From assembly GCA_006937955.1 (NCBI GenBank), contig SSNP01000035.1:2223137-2287136 (forward strand): a stretch of DNA of 64,000 bases. The letters run 5' to 3'. The notes under the pieces are model-generated. The model saw only the letters and a list, made by a program, of their open reading frames with translations, ran no database searches and was not told where the DNA came from. Positions 23,860 through 35,460 of this stretch are shown here, piece by piece (the first letter of the stretch is position 1; each line of letters starts with the position of its first letter). The DNA comes from Pachypanchax playfairii (taxonomy: Eukaryota; Chordata; Actinopteri; Cyprinodontiformes; Aplocheilidae). The translations under genes were made by a program, and so were the position numbers.

Positions 23860-26800
23860 CGGTCTTGACACATAATTAAATGTTGGATAATGTTCATATA
23901 TTTACCTGTTTGGATATTAAACGCTGAGCCTTAAAAATGGATGTTCAGAGAGTAGAAAATGTACTTTGTGTTTTATCAACAATTTCCTGTCATTATGTAT
24001 TTTGTGTTTTACTATTAGAAAAACATTTATAGAATATAAACAAAGTTGCAGATAAGAAACCAGATAAAAAATGATTCGTTCCTTGAACATGTCCTCACGC
24101 TGACTGACCCACACTTTTATCTTTTGTAAAAACACACTGAGTTTCTCTGATACCAGGAAGCAACATGCATCCAGCCTCTCTGCTCTGATAATAAGGTGAT
24201 CTTACTCTTTACAGCCTCTTAATAAGAGCTCCGTGTTTTATTCTCTGCAGCTTCACCACATTTGATTTCTTCATAGTCTTTTCTCTAATTTTCTCTTTCT
24301 CTCCTTTCTGTGAATTTTAGCATCTTTCTAAAACTTGCTCATTTTTTGATCAGATGGCCCTTATAATTAAAGATGTTTAAGGTGGTAACTTGCACTTCAC
24401 ACACTGATTCAAAGGTTTAGGTTCAATTCATCTTGTTCAGCTCATTTTTCTGTTTAAGGCCGAGGCTTCAAACACTGTGTCACAGATTCAAACCAAGAGG
24501 TCGCTGACTCATCTTGTACAAGCACTACTCCTACAGCTGCTACTGTAGTAATAAACACAACCTTCGTTTCACTCTCTCACCTCTTCATGCATTTTTTCCC
24601 CTCCTTTTCATCATGTAGTTACTCATGTGTGTGTAAGACAAAGAAGGAGTTGTCTCAAATGAGTAGCACTCAACCTTCTGCCCCATTAATTAGCCCAGTA
24701 ATCACTGTGGAGAATACAGTAGAGCAAACGAAGCATGGAAGTAAGTGAAGGATTGTGAAAGAGAATCAGAGGAGCATTAAAACTAGAGAGAAGAAGAAAA
24801 ATATAGACAGACAGAAATATTCTGATGATGTTTTTGTGCCATAAACGACAGTTAAAAGATAAAAAGATAAGGAATGGAGGAAAAAAACAGAAGTACAATA
24901 AATGAAGAATCGAGAGAGTAGAAAAAAGCTGTTGTTTTTTGTTGGGTCTCCTGACACTGTCTGTATTGTACCTCCTGTTATTAATCCTTCTCTGCATGAA
25001 ATTGCAAAACCCATTTATTATATAAAAAAACAGACACTGCAAGCTGATTGCAGCTCATGCAGGCACCCCATGAAAAGGTAATGACAGAATTTTGCTCCGT
25101 TGATCAAATGCAAAACCATCTATTAAACTTTAGAGCAGCTCACTGAAGGCTGACTAAATAAAAAAACACTAAGTCAGTTGACCTTAAGGACTTTTAGAAC
25201 TGGTTCTGTAATAAATATTGGGTTTTCTTATTATAAAAAAATAAACAGAAGTACTTTTTGTTGAATTTGTGTATGTATTATTGTTCTTTGACAGTGAAAT
25301 GATCACCATGCATACTGATGTTATATTGAACATGATACATTAAGTACACCTGTAACTTTGTTTTAATGCTGTTATTTTTTGTGCTTTTTTGCAACATCTG
25401 CGTCATCTTTCACCTCAGATCTTCTGAGCTACTTGCACCGTTTCTGCACTACCTCCTATTATGTGTAGCTGAGGTGTCTCTAATGGCCCGTAGCTCTCCT
25501 TTCCTCCACCTTTCCCCTTTCATTTTCTCATAACAAGCCCCCTGCCCTCTCTCAGCTCAGACAAGATTATCCCTCCGTTATTTCCACCTTCCACTCCATC
25601 CCACACTCTCTGGCTCAAGCATGACCCCTCAGTGGCAGGAAATGGGCATTTGCAACACTCATTTCTCTCTCTTGCGCCATGGCTTTTTCACACAGTAGGT
25701 CTCTCACCCCTTCCTCCAAGTGCACACACTTGGAACAGGTCACAGATCATTTCAAGCACCTTGAGTGTGCTGAGGCAATTACTCTCCCTTCTGGTCACCT
25801 CCAGCCCCCCTGCCGCCGCCCCCTGCTCAACTCTGAGAGGGCCCTCCTCTATTATCTCCATTCCTCACACAGTGGGAGTTGCCGGCAAGTAATGTCAGCC
25901 CACGATTCACATCTCTTCTTATGTTGGTGTGCAACAGCCAGTCTTATCTACCCAAAGATAATCTGTGTTCCATTGGTCTCCTTTGGTGCTATCAGTACAT
26001 CAAAGTGCCACAGTGTTAGTTATCTGTCACAGCAGAGCAGAGCAGGAGGCTGAGGTCGAAGCTGAGGCTGTTTTCCCACCTGGATAGTTCAGGGGACTCG
26101 GTTCAATTGGGCAGGGAATGCCAAAAACTTCTACACCTTTACATTTTGTCTAGTTCATTATCACACTGCACTTTTGAAAGACTAAACCACCTGGACAAAT
26201 ACAACAGCTGCAGGTTGAAAAAAAGAGCATGCTAAAAAATAAAAAGCTCAGTGATATATTATCAGAGTGATGTATTACCTGAGTGCATAGGTGATGTGTT
26301 CCATTTGTACTCAGAAGTGAGAATTTTCAAGTTCCAAGTTAAAAATTTAAACTGGAATGTTCCCCAAAGTAAGAATTCTAAGGAAAGTCTGAGATTCTTG
26401 ACAAGTCCCCTGCTCAAAATCCAATATGGCTGCCTCATGCATGAAAAGTTGTGACGGCAGCAATAATAAACTATTTATTTTCACTTACACTGAGATGGAC
26501 ATGCGACCTGTTCAGCGTGTAACCGTGTCTCTCACCCAGTGACTGCTGGAGAGAGACACCAACTCCCCAAACCCTGAACAGGAGCAACCAGGTGTAGAAA
26601 ACAGGTGGACTGAGTAAGAAACATGTTATTTGTTTTCATGCTGATAGTTAGTCTAGTTACTGCGCACACAATTTTCCAGCTTGAAACTGGAACATGGTTA
26701 AGTCAGATCTGATTCAGTTCCAACTTCCAGTGTAAACAGTACGCAGCATAAGGTCATCTATATCTGAGTGGTTAAATAAGTGGAACCATCCGTCATCCAT

Positions 26801-28220
26801 CATCCATAATCCTTCATCTGTCTCCACCCTCTGTTTGCTTCCCTCCATCACAGTCCCTCTCACTCCTCTGTGTGTTTCTTGGTGTTTTTGTGTGATTATG
26901 TGTGTCTGATTTACAGCAGCTATGGTTTCAAGCAAGAGCCGGCAATAAATTCAGTGACATCATGGCAAGAGGGGAAATCGAAGTGTTGCAGCACTTACTT
27001 ACAGCTCCTAAATTCTTCTTTTCTTTATAGTGGTTATTATCACTCTAACCACACACAACCGAGTGCATGCACACACACGCACACACAAAGATTCTTCTGC
27101 CGATCTAATTGAGGGTGTGATCATCTAGGAGTGTTATAAATCCTGTTATGGTGGTCACTGCAAAAACTGCCTGTCTGGCTCTGACAGAACCAGTTTGTTT
27201 GTTGGCTGACAAGGACAGGAAATCAATCATACACAGATACTCACATGGATACATACACAAGTATGTCCTTTACTTCATCCAACAGAACAAATATCTAAAT
27301 CACTCAGCTTCGATCCTCTGAGTTCATCCTGGAAATGGTAATACTGCTGGAACTGCCACAGACAAAATCAGACACAAATTGAGAAACAGGTCCTCAAAGA
27401 GCTTTAAGTTCAAAAGTTAAAATGTTTTGTACGAGTGTTTGAGGATGTTGAGACCTAATATTTAGATTGCATTTCAAACGGTGGGTTAGAAACTCTCAGT
27501 GCAGCACACATCAGGCTAACTGGTGAAGATGTTCCTCCTTTGGAGCAGTCAGTAGTTTAACTTCTAAGCTAGAAATGAGTGTCATGAAACACTGTCTGTG
27601 GCAATATTAGACATCAAGAACAAGTTCAGATATAATGTTTAATGTTTTTAATGGGGGTGATAGTAAATCACAGGCTTTGAATCATGAGAATCATGATTTT
27701 GAGACTATTATAGAAAAGATACAGACTTTCAAAGTATTTTTTCTTTGCATTACTCTTTGTTTGTTTATTCTCAGATATGAATGCAACCTGAAGGGACCCT
27801 AGTTACAATTTTATGAGGTAGCGTTCTGTGTAATTATGAGTTGTCTGGATAATCAAGAAGAATTTTTCATGTAAGAGATCCACTCACAGCTAGTCAGTTA
27901 GGGGCCAGTTCTAGTACAAGTCATCAAAAATAACGCCAATATCATGTGAATGTAGTTGAAGCATTCCCAGGCAGAGTAACTATCTGATCAGAAGGTAAAA
28001 AATATCAAATATTTAAGGTTTGAGTTGTAGATAGTTCAAATATACTGAATAACAGGCTCCAGCTTGACTTCTCTATGATAACTTACCAGACCACTTTATT
28101 TATAAAGAATGTCACCAAGACTGTCTAAACTGAGCTTGTTCTGTTTACTGACAACTGAAGACAAAAACTCTTTATTATACCACTTCAAAAAATCTGAACT
28201 GTTTCTTTAAATAAAAGTTT
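23860..28220. other. Non-coding stretch, mostly nothing recognisable
   Basis: Apart from the interspersed repeat at 26498-26612, the stretch holds AT-rich sequence, a pyrimidine-rich block at 25490-25620 and two overlapping plus-strand frames at 25632-26053 without conserved features. An 8-bp perfect inverted repeat with a 3-base spacer lies at 27680-27698. No exon can be supported. Confidence 0.6.
26498..26612 (+). repeat. Teleost interspersed repeat (LINE-tail type)
   Basis: The sequence follows the well-known fish repeat in order: GCGACCTGTTCAGCGTGTAA, CTCTCACCCAGTGACTGCTG, GAGAGACACCAACTCCCC, AACCCTGAACAGGAGCAACC and AGGTGTAGAAAACAGGTGGA. The family consensus ends in a GGATGGATGGA-like tail. 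Here that end has decayed. I treat it as a LINE-derived or SINE-like fragment on the plus strand. Family membership comes from recognition and should be confirmed with a fish repeat library. Confidence 0.72.
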
Positions 28221-28224
28221 AGAG

Positions 28225-28226
<2 letters not shown>

Positions 28227-28283
<57 letters not shown>
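28227..28283. repeat. 57-base poly-C tract
   Basis: Uninterrupted C from 28227 to 28283, flanked by ordinary AT-rich DNA. A tract this long is rare. It may be real (G-quadruplex on the minus strand, i-motif on the plus) or a sequencing or assembly artefact. Confidence 0.95.
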
Positions 28284-28289
28284 TTCACA

Positions 28290-31200
28290 ACATGGTGCAG
28301 TGATTTTAATTACAGACATATAGACAAATAGACTGACAGCGTACACCCAATCAAATCAATTAAACATGTTTGTATTTTATGATGTTTCAAATAAATTTAA
28401 GCCTGTCGTAAAGACCCTGAAATGAGACATGCTGGTGCTCAAAACAAACATCTAAGCCTCAGATTTCAGGTAGAAAACAACATTGTAATCTCAGTTTGTG
28501 CCGATCCGTTCGGAGAGCACAATGAAGCAAATTCTACAAAAATAAAGTCCTGTTACAGAAGACAGTTTATTTCATCATGTCCACTATGAAGAGAGAAGAA
28601 AAGGAAAGAAAATCTTTGGGAGACTTTAAGTATCATCTTTAACCAATAGGAGATGGCCCTGCTATGACACACAAGCTGTTTGCATCAAACTGTCAAGAAG
28701 GATTTACACACACACACTCGATACAAGCTGCCAAAAGAAGTGAAACTGATGCATTTCCATCTATCAGGTTGCAGTGTTAATCAGTTCTTGGAAGAGAACA
28801 TTGTAAGTTCTGGATAAGTTTTTATTTTATGATTGCTTGAGAGAGTGAACACATGTTAGACTGAGGAGTAAGAAGTACATGCACATAAAATAGCTAAAAA
28901 GCAGCTTTAGATCATTTATTTGTTCTTATCTCTCATGTTTTCTGGGCTTTTTAAACAATGAACAGCATGAAATTGAAATAAATAGATTATGATCTCTAAA
29001 AAAGTAATAAGAGATTTTTTGTTAAAAATTGCGAACTCTGACACAGGATGTCTCAAAGTAACTCCCCTCCCTTCCTTTATTACAAAAATGCTTTGCAGAG
29101 GGTCTGTTCCCACGGTGACCAAGTTCAGCAGCACCATGGTTACAGCAAAATTCTTTATATCCACCTCGCCCCCCCACTCGTTCTGTGTCCCTTGATCCCT
29201 TTTTGCCTCTCTTTAGCAGAGGAGAAACGTTTTGACCCCAGCCTTAAATGATCTTGACACATTAACAAGCAGTACAGCCACCAAAACATGTCACTGGGTG
29301 GGATAAACCCTCAGTTCAAACTCATTTCTCACACATTTACTGTTCGTGCTTTGGCTGAAGGTAGAGCGTGTGACACGAGTTTAGTTTTTGCCCACTGACT
29401 GATCAAAGTGTTGCATTTAGTCCAATTGGGAGTTTTTTGTGCACTGAGTCACTTTAAGAGGTTTAGCAAGATTTTCTCCTTTTTTCTGTCATACATAAAT
29501 GAGCCACACTGAGCATTTCAACACTGTGAGCACAGAGATTTATATGGCTGCTAGATAGATTAATCTGCAGAAAAAGATGGAGAGGAAAGCATGAAAAAAC
29601 ACAGATTCTTGGAATGTTTTTTTCTCCTCTTGTTGGTGGCAAACCAAGTAGCATTTTTGTTCCACATGATGAATAGATCTAATGTCAGGTGAATAATTTT
29701 TCTCCTTTTTTTCAGACTGGTATTTTCAACAGAAACACCATCATTAAATCTCCACAGCTATGATAATAAGAATGTTCAAAGAACAAAACTACACCCAGAT
29801 CTTGTTTATCTTGGCTAGTGCTGCAAACATGTTTTATATCAGAACAAAGCAAAAAAAAAAAAGTGGAAAAAAAAAATAGTTAGAAAGGGTCAAAATTGGT
29901 CAAATAAATTTTTGACTTGAATGGAGTAAAAAACAAAGGAGGGATAAGATGTGAAGTGTGAGAGAAGAGACACTTGTAATAAGGGAGCAGATGTTTGATG
30001 ACTGCTATGGTTGCATTTGGATCAGGAGATTTAGGCTTCAGGTCAGGAAACTCATTTTGTCCCAGCTACTCCTTCTGCTTTGGCCTCACTCATTTACCCC
30101 ACATTACTCATCACTTTCTCATTATCAACCCAAATCTTGTATTGCAAGTACTGGCATCAAAAAAAAAAAAGAAGTGGCACGCACCAAACAAAGAGCTTTA
30201 CCAACATCATCATGAGACCGTTTGCTTTTATCTTTACTGCATCAGAGTGTCACAGAAAACCGTGGAAATGATACAGAGAGACATAAGGAGTATTTAAAAT
30301 CTAAACACGGATAACTCCACCCAAACAGCCCCTTGTGTTCATGTTTGAGGATGTGTGCACTCGTTTGCATCTATGTGCACGGAAGTGTGTGTTTGAACGT
30401 ATAAAGGAGCATCCTTCTGCTTTGGCAGAGGATCACAAGAGTCTTAATTCGGTTGTTATCCATGTTTGAAAATGGAATTGGCTGCAGTGTTTGTTGAGCG
30501 ATGGCTGTTTGTGTGTGTCTCTATGTGTATGTGTGTGTGTTTGTGTGTGTGGATGTTTGGCATCAGACGGGAGGGTTGCTGTGGGCTATAGCGACTGCCA
30601 CTTGGTAGAGTGCCCCAACTAAACACAGGCCCAATCTGCAGAGATTCACCCCTTCTCATTTTCTCTCTGCTGCTGTCGGATCTTGCATATTTTTCTTTTT
30701 CATGAGTTTCAGTGAAAAGAAAAAGAAGACAAAAACCTCCGCATATGTGACAGCTTTCCTCTCAACCTTTTGCCTTTAATTAAATTCTGTGCTGTAATTA
30801 TAATCAGGCAGTATCAGAGGCAGTGATTTTGCTCTCATCAATGAGGGGCCTACTACTTAAATGCTGTAATGTAAAATGTACAACCACACAGAAGCAGTTA
30901 GAAGCTATTTGATTCTCCTCTTAATTAGATGTTTACTTTATACCTTGGAGTGCCCTCGTAAACTAGCAGCCTGTTATTTGTGCTCGTTATCCAGCGAAGG
31001 GGGCGTTAACGGCGTCATCTCACCGCCAGGGAGGAACACTGAGATGTGTGTTTTATTGAGCTTCACATTGGTAAAAAAAAAAAAGGGGGAAATGCAGGAG
31101 GAAAATAGAGAAAAGTAGAATGAAAACAAAGATGGGGGTGGCGAGAGAGGAGGAGAAAAAAAGGGGAGAGATGATTAATCCAATCAAGCCTCTTAGTGTT

Positions 31201-33440
31201 TCATCAATAGGTATTGTTCTAAGATGGCTGCCTCTCTCCAGTTTGGGATGTGGGCTGCAGCTAGGCTAACAAACAAGCTAATCCCAGAATAATACAGAGA
31301 TGAGGGCCACGCTGGGGATGGGGATTGTACCAGCAGATTAGTAACAGCAAAGGATTCACACACATGGTCACAGATTGAGTTAGGTGCCTATTGGATTGAA
31401 CAGCTTACAGTTTTATCTCGTGTGAATGTGTGCTGCTGGACTGAGCTGCTGGGGATTCACAGACTATAGCCGTGTGAAGCTAAAGAGGTCATGTGTGAAT
31501 GTTTTGGCCATTTTTGTTAACATATGTGTGAATGAGTTTGATACTTCATACATGAGAGGCTTTTTCATTAAAACATGGGCTTTTGTAGAAAAGATCATTT
31601 CATCGTCTCCGGCAGCCTGAAGCTACTCGGAGCGCGTTTAAGACATTTTAAAGACTCGACTCAATTGTTGTGGAATGGCACTGCATGTGTATGTATTAGA
31701 AGCTCAATATTCTTTTTGCCTCATTTTCTTTTTTATCCCTGTCACTCAACATTTCCCTTTTTATTCTCCTTGCTGTGTTATCTGCTTCCTTCTGTCTCCC
31801 TGTCGATTTCCAACCCTGCCACCCCCCCTCCACCCTGCAGCATTTTCTGAGATGACAGAAGGGTGTTTTTCCTTTGTTGTGGAGATGCTCGCACATACTC
31901 TCCTCTGTTGACAGGTAAAAGACATGAAAGATACTAAAAGACTGAGCACGATGGAATCCTCTGGGGAGGAAGAGGAGATGGGAGGAGAGGCAGAGGGAAG
32001 GGAGGACTGATAGCAAAGTGGGAGAAGTGGGAAGGGCGGGGGGAAGCAAAAATGTCTGCTGAAGCTTGGCTAAAGGTAAAGTGTTTAGTGAGAGAAAAGG
32101 AAGGATTGAGTCAAAAGAGGAAAAGGGGGGGTTGGGGTTTGACAGTCTGTGACCTCCGGTAAGTCTCTTCGACTGTGTGCTGATGCGTGAAACCTGAGCA
32201 CACGCAGTATTAGCACGCCTCACTTACCGAGCACAGCAGAGGTCTGACACAGGGCAAGGCAGCCTCCCCACACACACACACAGAGAAAGAGAGAGAGAGA
32301 GAGAGCGAGAGCTTTCCAACATACAAACATTACAGGCACACACGTTGGCAAATCTAATGATTCACTTGCCCAACACTTATGATACTTGCACACACAAAGC
32401 TGCAGCCTTGTAGCAGGATGGTGTGTTAAATCCCCCCCCACACACACACACAGTGAAGAGTGGTGAAGGTCAGTTCAGGCCCTGCAACAAGCCCCGAGGT
32501 GCTGGTGCTGCGCTGCCCCTTCAGCTGCTCTTTGCTGCTTGCGTGCATGTACAACTTGTGTGTTCTCTTGGCATCCAGCCAGGCTTCTTACAGTTGTGTG
32601 ATTCACTTCTTGCCTAAGGCAGGTCGAACTATAATCCAGCTCTCTCTGTCTGTCTTTCTTTTGCTGTCCTCTCCTCCTCCCGGTGTGTGTATCTTAATGG
32701 GTTAACCATATCTGTCCAATAAACGGGGATAATTGAGACAAACAAGCCAATGAGGAAATGTCACAGGAGAGCACAAGTCAGGCGAAAAACATGCTGCCAG
32801 CAGGTCTTTATGTGTGTTTGTGTATGTGTGTGTGTGGATGCTGCAACCTGATTGGCTTATTGAGATGTGTTTTTCATTCTTACATGTGCGTGTGCACATA
32901 AAAATATGCTGGTTGTTTGCTACTTTTTGGCACGTTGCTGTAAAGCAGGATGCCCCTGCTGTGTTTGCTCACCAGGTTTCCTAAGCTGCGTTAACATACC
33001 TTACACCTGCCCTTCGGCAAACTGCACACACACACACACAGCCCATGTACACGCTGTGTGCATGCAAAGAAGAACACATGTGTACACATATTTGTTAATC
33101 AAATGAGTTACGCTTTTAAACAATCCCTCCTTCCTTCTTCTCTGGTTCGTTACGTTGTATCTGACTCTCTGTTCTCCTGTCTAATGACAACAAATCTTGC
33201 TGTGAGGCGGCAGATCTGACGTGTTTGATGTGGAGACAGACGACGAGTTGAAAGGGTGCAGGTAAAAGGCTGAGAGACGATAAAAACCCTAATCAGGGCA
33301 GAGATGTGTGGTGCGATGCCTTCCCTCAGCTGGGAACAGTGACGCTTCTGTTGCCTGTGCTAGAATGCAGGTTACCACGAGCTACTGTGGGAGGGGAACA
33401 TGATGACGGCACGTCAGTTTCGTCAGCTAAGACGATCCTT
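28290..33440. other. Non-coding stretch, no gene seen
   Basis: The stretch contains A-runs (29850-29875, 30160-30171, 31073-31084), TG-rich sequence (30505-30552), purine and pyrimidine tracts (31090-31165, 31960-32130) and a CA-GA compound microsatellite at 32268-32311. Open frames at 31696-32223 and 32220-32447 (both minus) are low in complexity. Good donor-like sequences occur at 32159 (plus) and 32226 (minus) without matching exons. An acceptor-like CTCTGTTGACAG abuts GTAAAA at 31915. 30770-30850 is AT-rich with TAATTA cores. Confidence 0.6.
32268..32311. repeat. Compound (CA)n-(GA)n microsatellite
   Basis: A CA run to about 32282 is followed by a GA run to about 32311 with one GC interruption. 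It explains the low-complexity frames seen across this interval on both strands. Confidence 0.9.
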
Positions 33441-33445
33441 GATCC

Positions 33446-33561
33446 CTTTACTTTACTTTACTTTACTTTACTTTACTTTACTTTACTTTACTTTACTTTA
33501 CTTTACTTTACTTTACTTTGCTTTACTTTGCTTTACTTTACTTTAGTTTACTTTACTTTGC
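33446..33561. repeat. (CTTTA)n pentanucleotide array
   Basis: About 23 units of CTTTA. They are perfect for the first 15 or so and then show single-base variants (CTTTG, GTTTA) near the right end. The variants at one end suggest growth from the left. The array creates a repetitive LLYFT reading frame that is not a gene. The sequence just left, GATCCTTGATCCC, might be the end of a retroposon, but I could not establish this. Confidence 0.95.
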
Positions 33562-35209
33562 TGTAGGTTGTTTTGTGTTTCCAGGTTATTTTCATGCATG
33601 TCGAAATAAGACCTTTTAAATTTGTTATATGACAGCAACTACAAGAGATAATCTTAAATTAAAAATAAATAAATAATAAGTACCTACATTTTTAATTTAT
33701 CACCACTTCATTTTTTAAGACACTTGAGGGGGAAAAAGTCAGACTTTACCAAGTTTATATATTAAAGTCATACTATATCTATGCTATATCATAGTAAAGT
33801 CGTAATTTTCTGTTTATGCGTCTGCGCACTACATGGGAGGGGACTGAAAGTCCCGCCTACCCACACTAAGTCATGATGATATTTAGATATCAAGTAACAA
33901 CTAAACAAATTTGAAAATACAAGGCTGAATAAACAGCATCAAGGTAATATCTATGTGTAAAAATGGTTATACTTGCACTTTTAAGTCCCGCCCCTCTATA
34001 TGTAAACCAATAGAACGTCATCCTGACTGACGAAACTGGGGGCTTTTTGTTTTGATTTGGCTTTAACGTCTGCGTGTCATGTCCAGTTTACAGCCTTTGG
34101 GCTGTTTACGGTAAGCCATGCTGAGATCTGATTGGCTGATCAGCAGTCAGGTCACATGTTGTCTGTAGAGTGAAATCTGCAATTAGACTCTCAGAGTTCA
34201 AAGCTACAAATTCATCTGTCATCTGATTGGACAGTTTGATTTGTCACAGGGTTTTTACTGTCTAGTCAATCTGAGGTATAAAGACAGAACTAGAATCTGA
34301 ACTTCACAGTCATACTCTGTCTTGGAAGTTTTACAAGAGAGTTTTTATAAATTTACCACTTTCTATGTTATTGTAAATTTATATGTAAAGTTTCTTCAAT
34401 CTATTTTACTTCTTATCAATTTTAATTGATTTCAAGGTTAAGCCTATTGAGCTCTTAGCTTAACAAAAAACACATTATAAATGTGCTCTGACAGTCCGAT
34501 GCTGTGTGACTGCACTGAGCAACAGGGCCGGCATCACAGATCAGTCTATGTGCAAAGTGTCGAGAACTATTTGTGACAGGTGTGTGACATGCTTTGAATG
34601 AGTGTGTGCCACTGTGGATCCATGGCCTGTTGCAGACACGTGTGATTGAGCTGTAAATGTATGACGCTGTTTGAATTGCGAAGCAGATTCTGAGAGCAGG
34701 TGGTTTGCAGCCAGTGACTGAGCAAACATTTAGCTTTGTTGTCACCTCATTTTCTCTCAGTCATGAAACAAGTCTTTAAAATTCTGTTTTGGTGTAACTC
34801 AGCAGTTCTAATACAGCGTCACTCATTAGGTTTTAATAAAAATGGAGTACCTGTGAAAGACCTATGCTGCTTTTTGTTGCTGTTCACTTCTGATATGTGA
34901 AGAAGAGACAAACCCTGTTCTTTTGTATAATATTTCAAGGTTGTAGGAAACACTTTTACATCTCGCAGAAATCAGAAATGTCTGATTTGATTTGGATTTG
35001 AATGATGGAAAAGCCAAAGCACATAATTCATTCAGCTTTTTTAAGTCCCTTAATTTTGATTTCTGGTTTGTGTTTCATTGTTTTCTTTAGTTGGACATCC
35101 TTTTAATATTAAATCTATTTTATTTGCATAGATTATAACTCAAAATTATTTGTAGTTGTCAAAGACTCTTATATTTTATTTGCATCTTTAAGTTTCTTAA
35201 AAAATGCAG

Positions 35210-35347
35210 AGATATTTGCATTATTGCACAAATACTGGTTCATATGTTTGTTATTCTTACTTTGATTTATTTCATGAAAAATTCTTTGTATTGTGAAAAT
35301 AATAGCTGGCAATAAACTGATTCTGATTTTGGTTCTGATTCTGGTTT
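35210..35347 (+). mobile_element. 3' tail of a LINE or LINE-tailed SINE
   Basis: An AT-rich leader contains TTGCATTATTGCACAAATAC, then AATAGCTGGCAATAAACTG, followed by tandem TGATTC/TGATTT/TGGTTC hexamers to about 35347. CTGGCAATAAA followed by CTGATTCTGATTC repeats is a recognisable terminus of abundant teleost non-LTR retroposons. It differs from the tail at 18655, so it is probably another family. It is truncated, with no coding remnant. Confidence 0.55.
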
Positions 35348-35420
35348 TGCATACCACAAACAGTCAAAGATTTTTTTTCTTTTCCATGTCTACCCTCCAC
35401 CCCCTTATGACTGCTGCGCA

Positions 35421-35460
35421 CTTCATTTCTCATCCCGGCTCCTCACTTCACAGGTAAGTG
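35421..35460 (+). other. Fused splice acceptor/donor (recursive splice site candidate)
   Basis: A pyrimidine-rich run from 35421 ends in CACAG at 35453 and is followed immediately by GTAAGTG from 35454. There is no AG between about 35410 and 35451. A TATGAC branch-like sequence lies near 35406-35411. An acceptor directly joined to a perfect donor is the signature of a recursive (zero-length exon) splice site, known in very long introns of vertebrate neuronal genes. It requires a plus-strand gene with an exon further left, which this window does not show. Confidence 0.35.

Noticed and set aside
25632..26053. Overlapping plus-strand frames
   Set aside because: Biased composition, no domain and no splice-site support.
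31696..32223. Minus-strand frame of about 175 codons
   Set aside because: It follows purine and pyrimidine tracts, is rich in serine, leucine and proline, and has no conserved motif or matching splice sites.
32159..32226. Opposed splice donors (plus at 32159, minus at 32226)
   Set aside because: Both are good donors, but neither has a credible exon or promoter behind it. Likely chance in repeat-rich sequence.
33446..33561. Regular repeats as a possible CRISPR array
   Set aside because: The period is 5 bases with no spacers, and the DNA is vertebrate. It is a microsatellite.
33306..33566. Plus-strand frame with LLYFT repeats
   Set aside because: It is only the translation of the CTTTA microsatellite.
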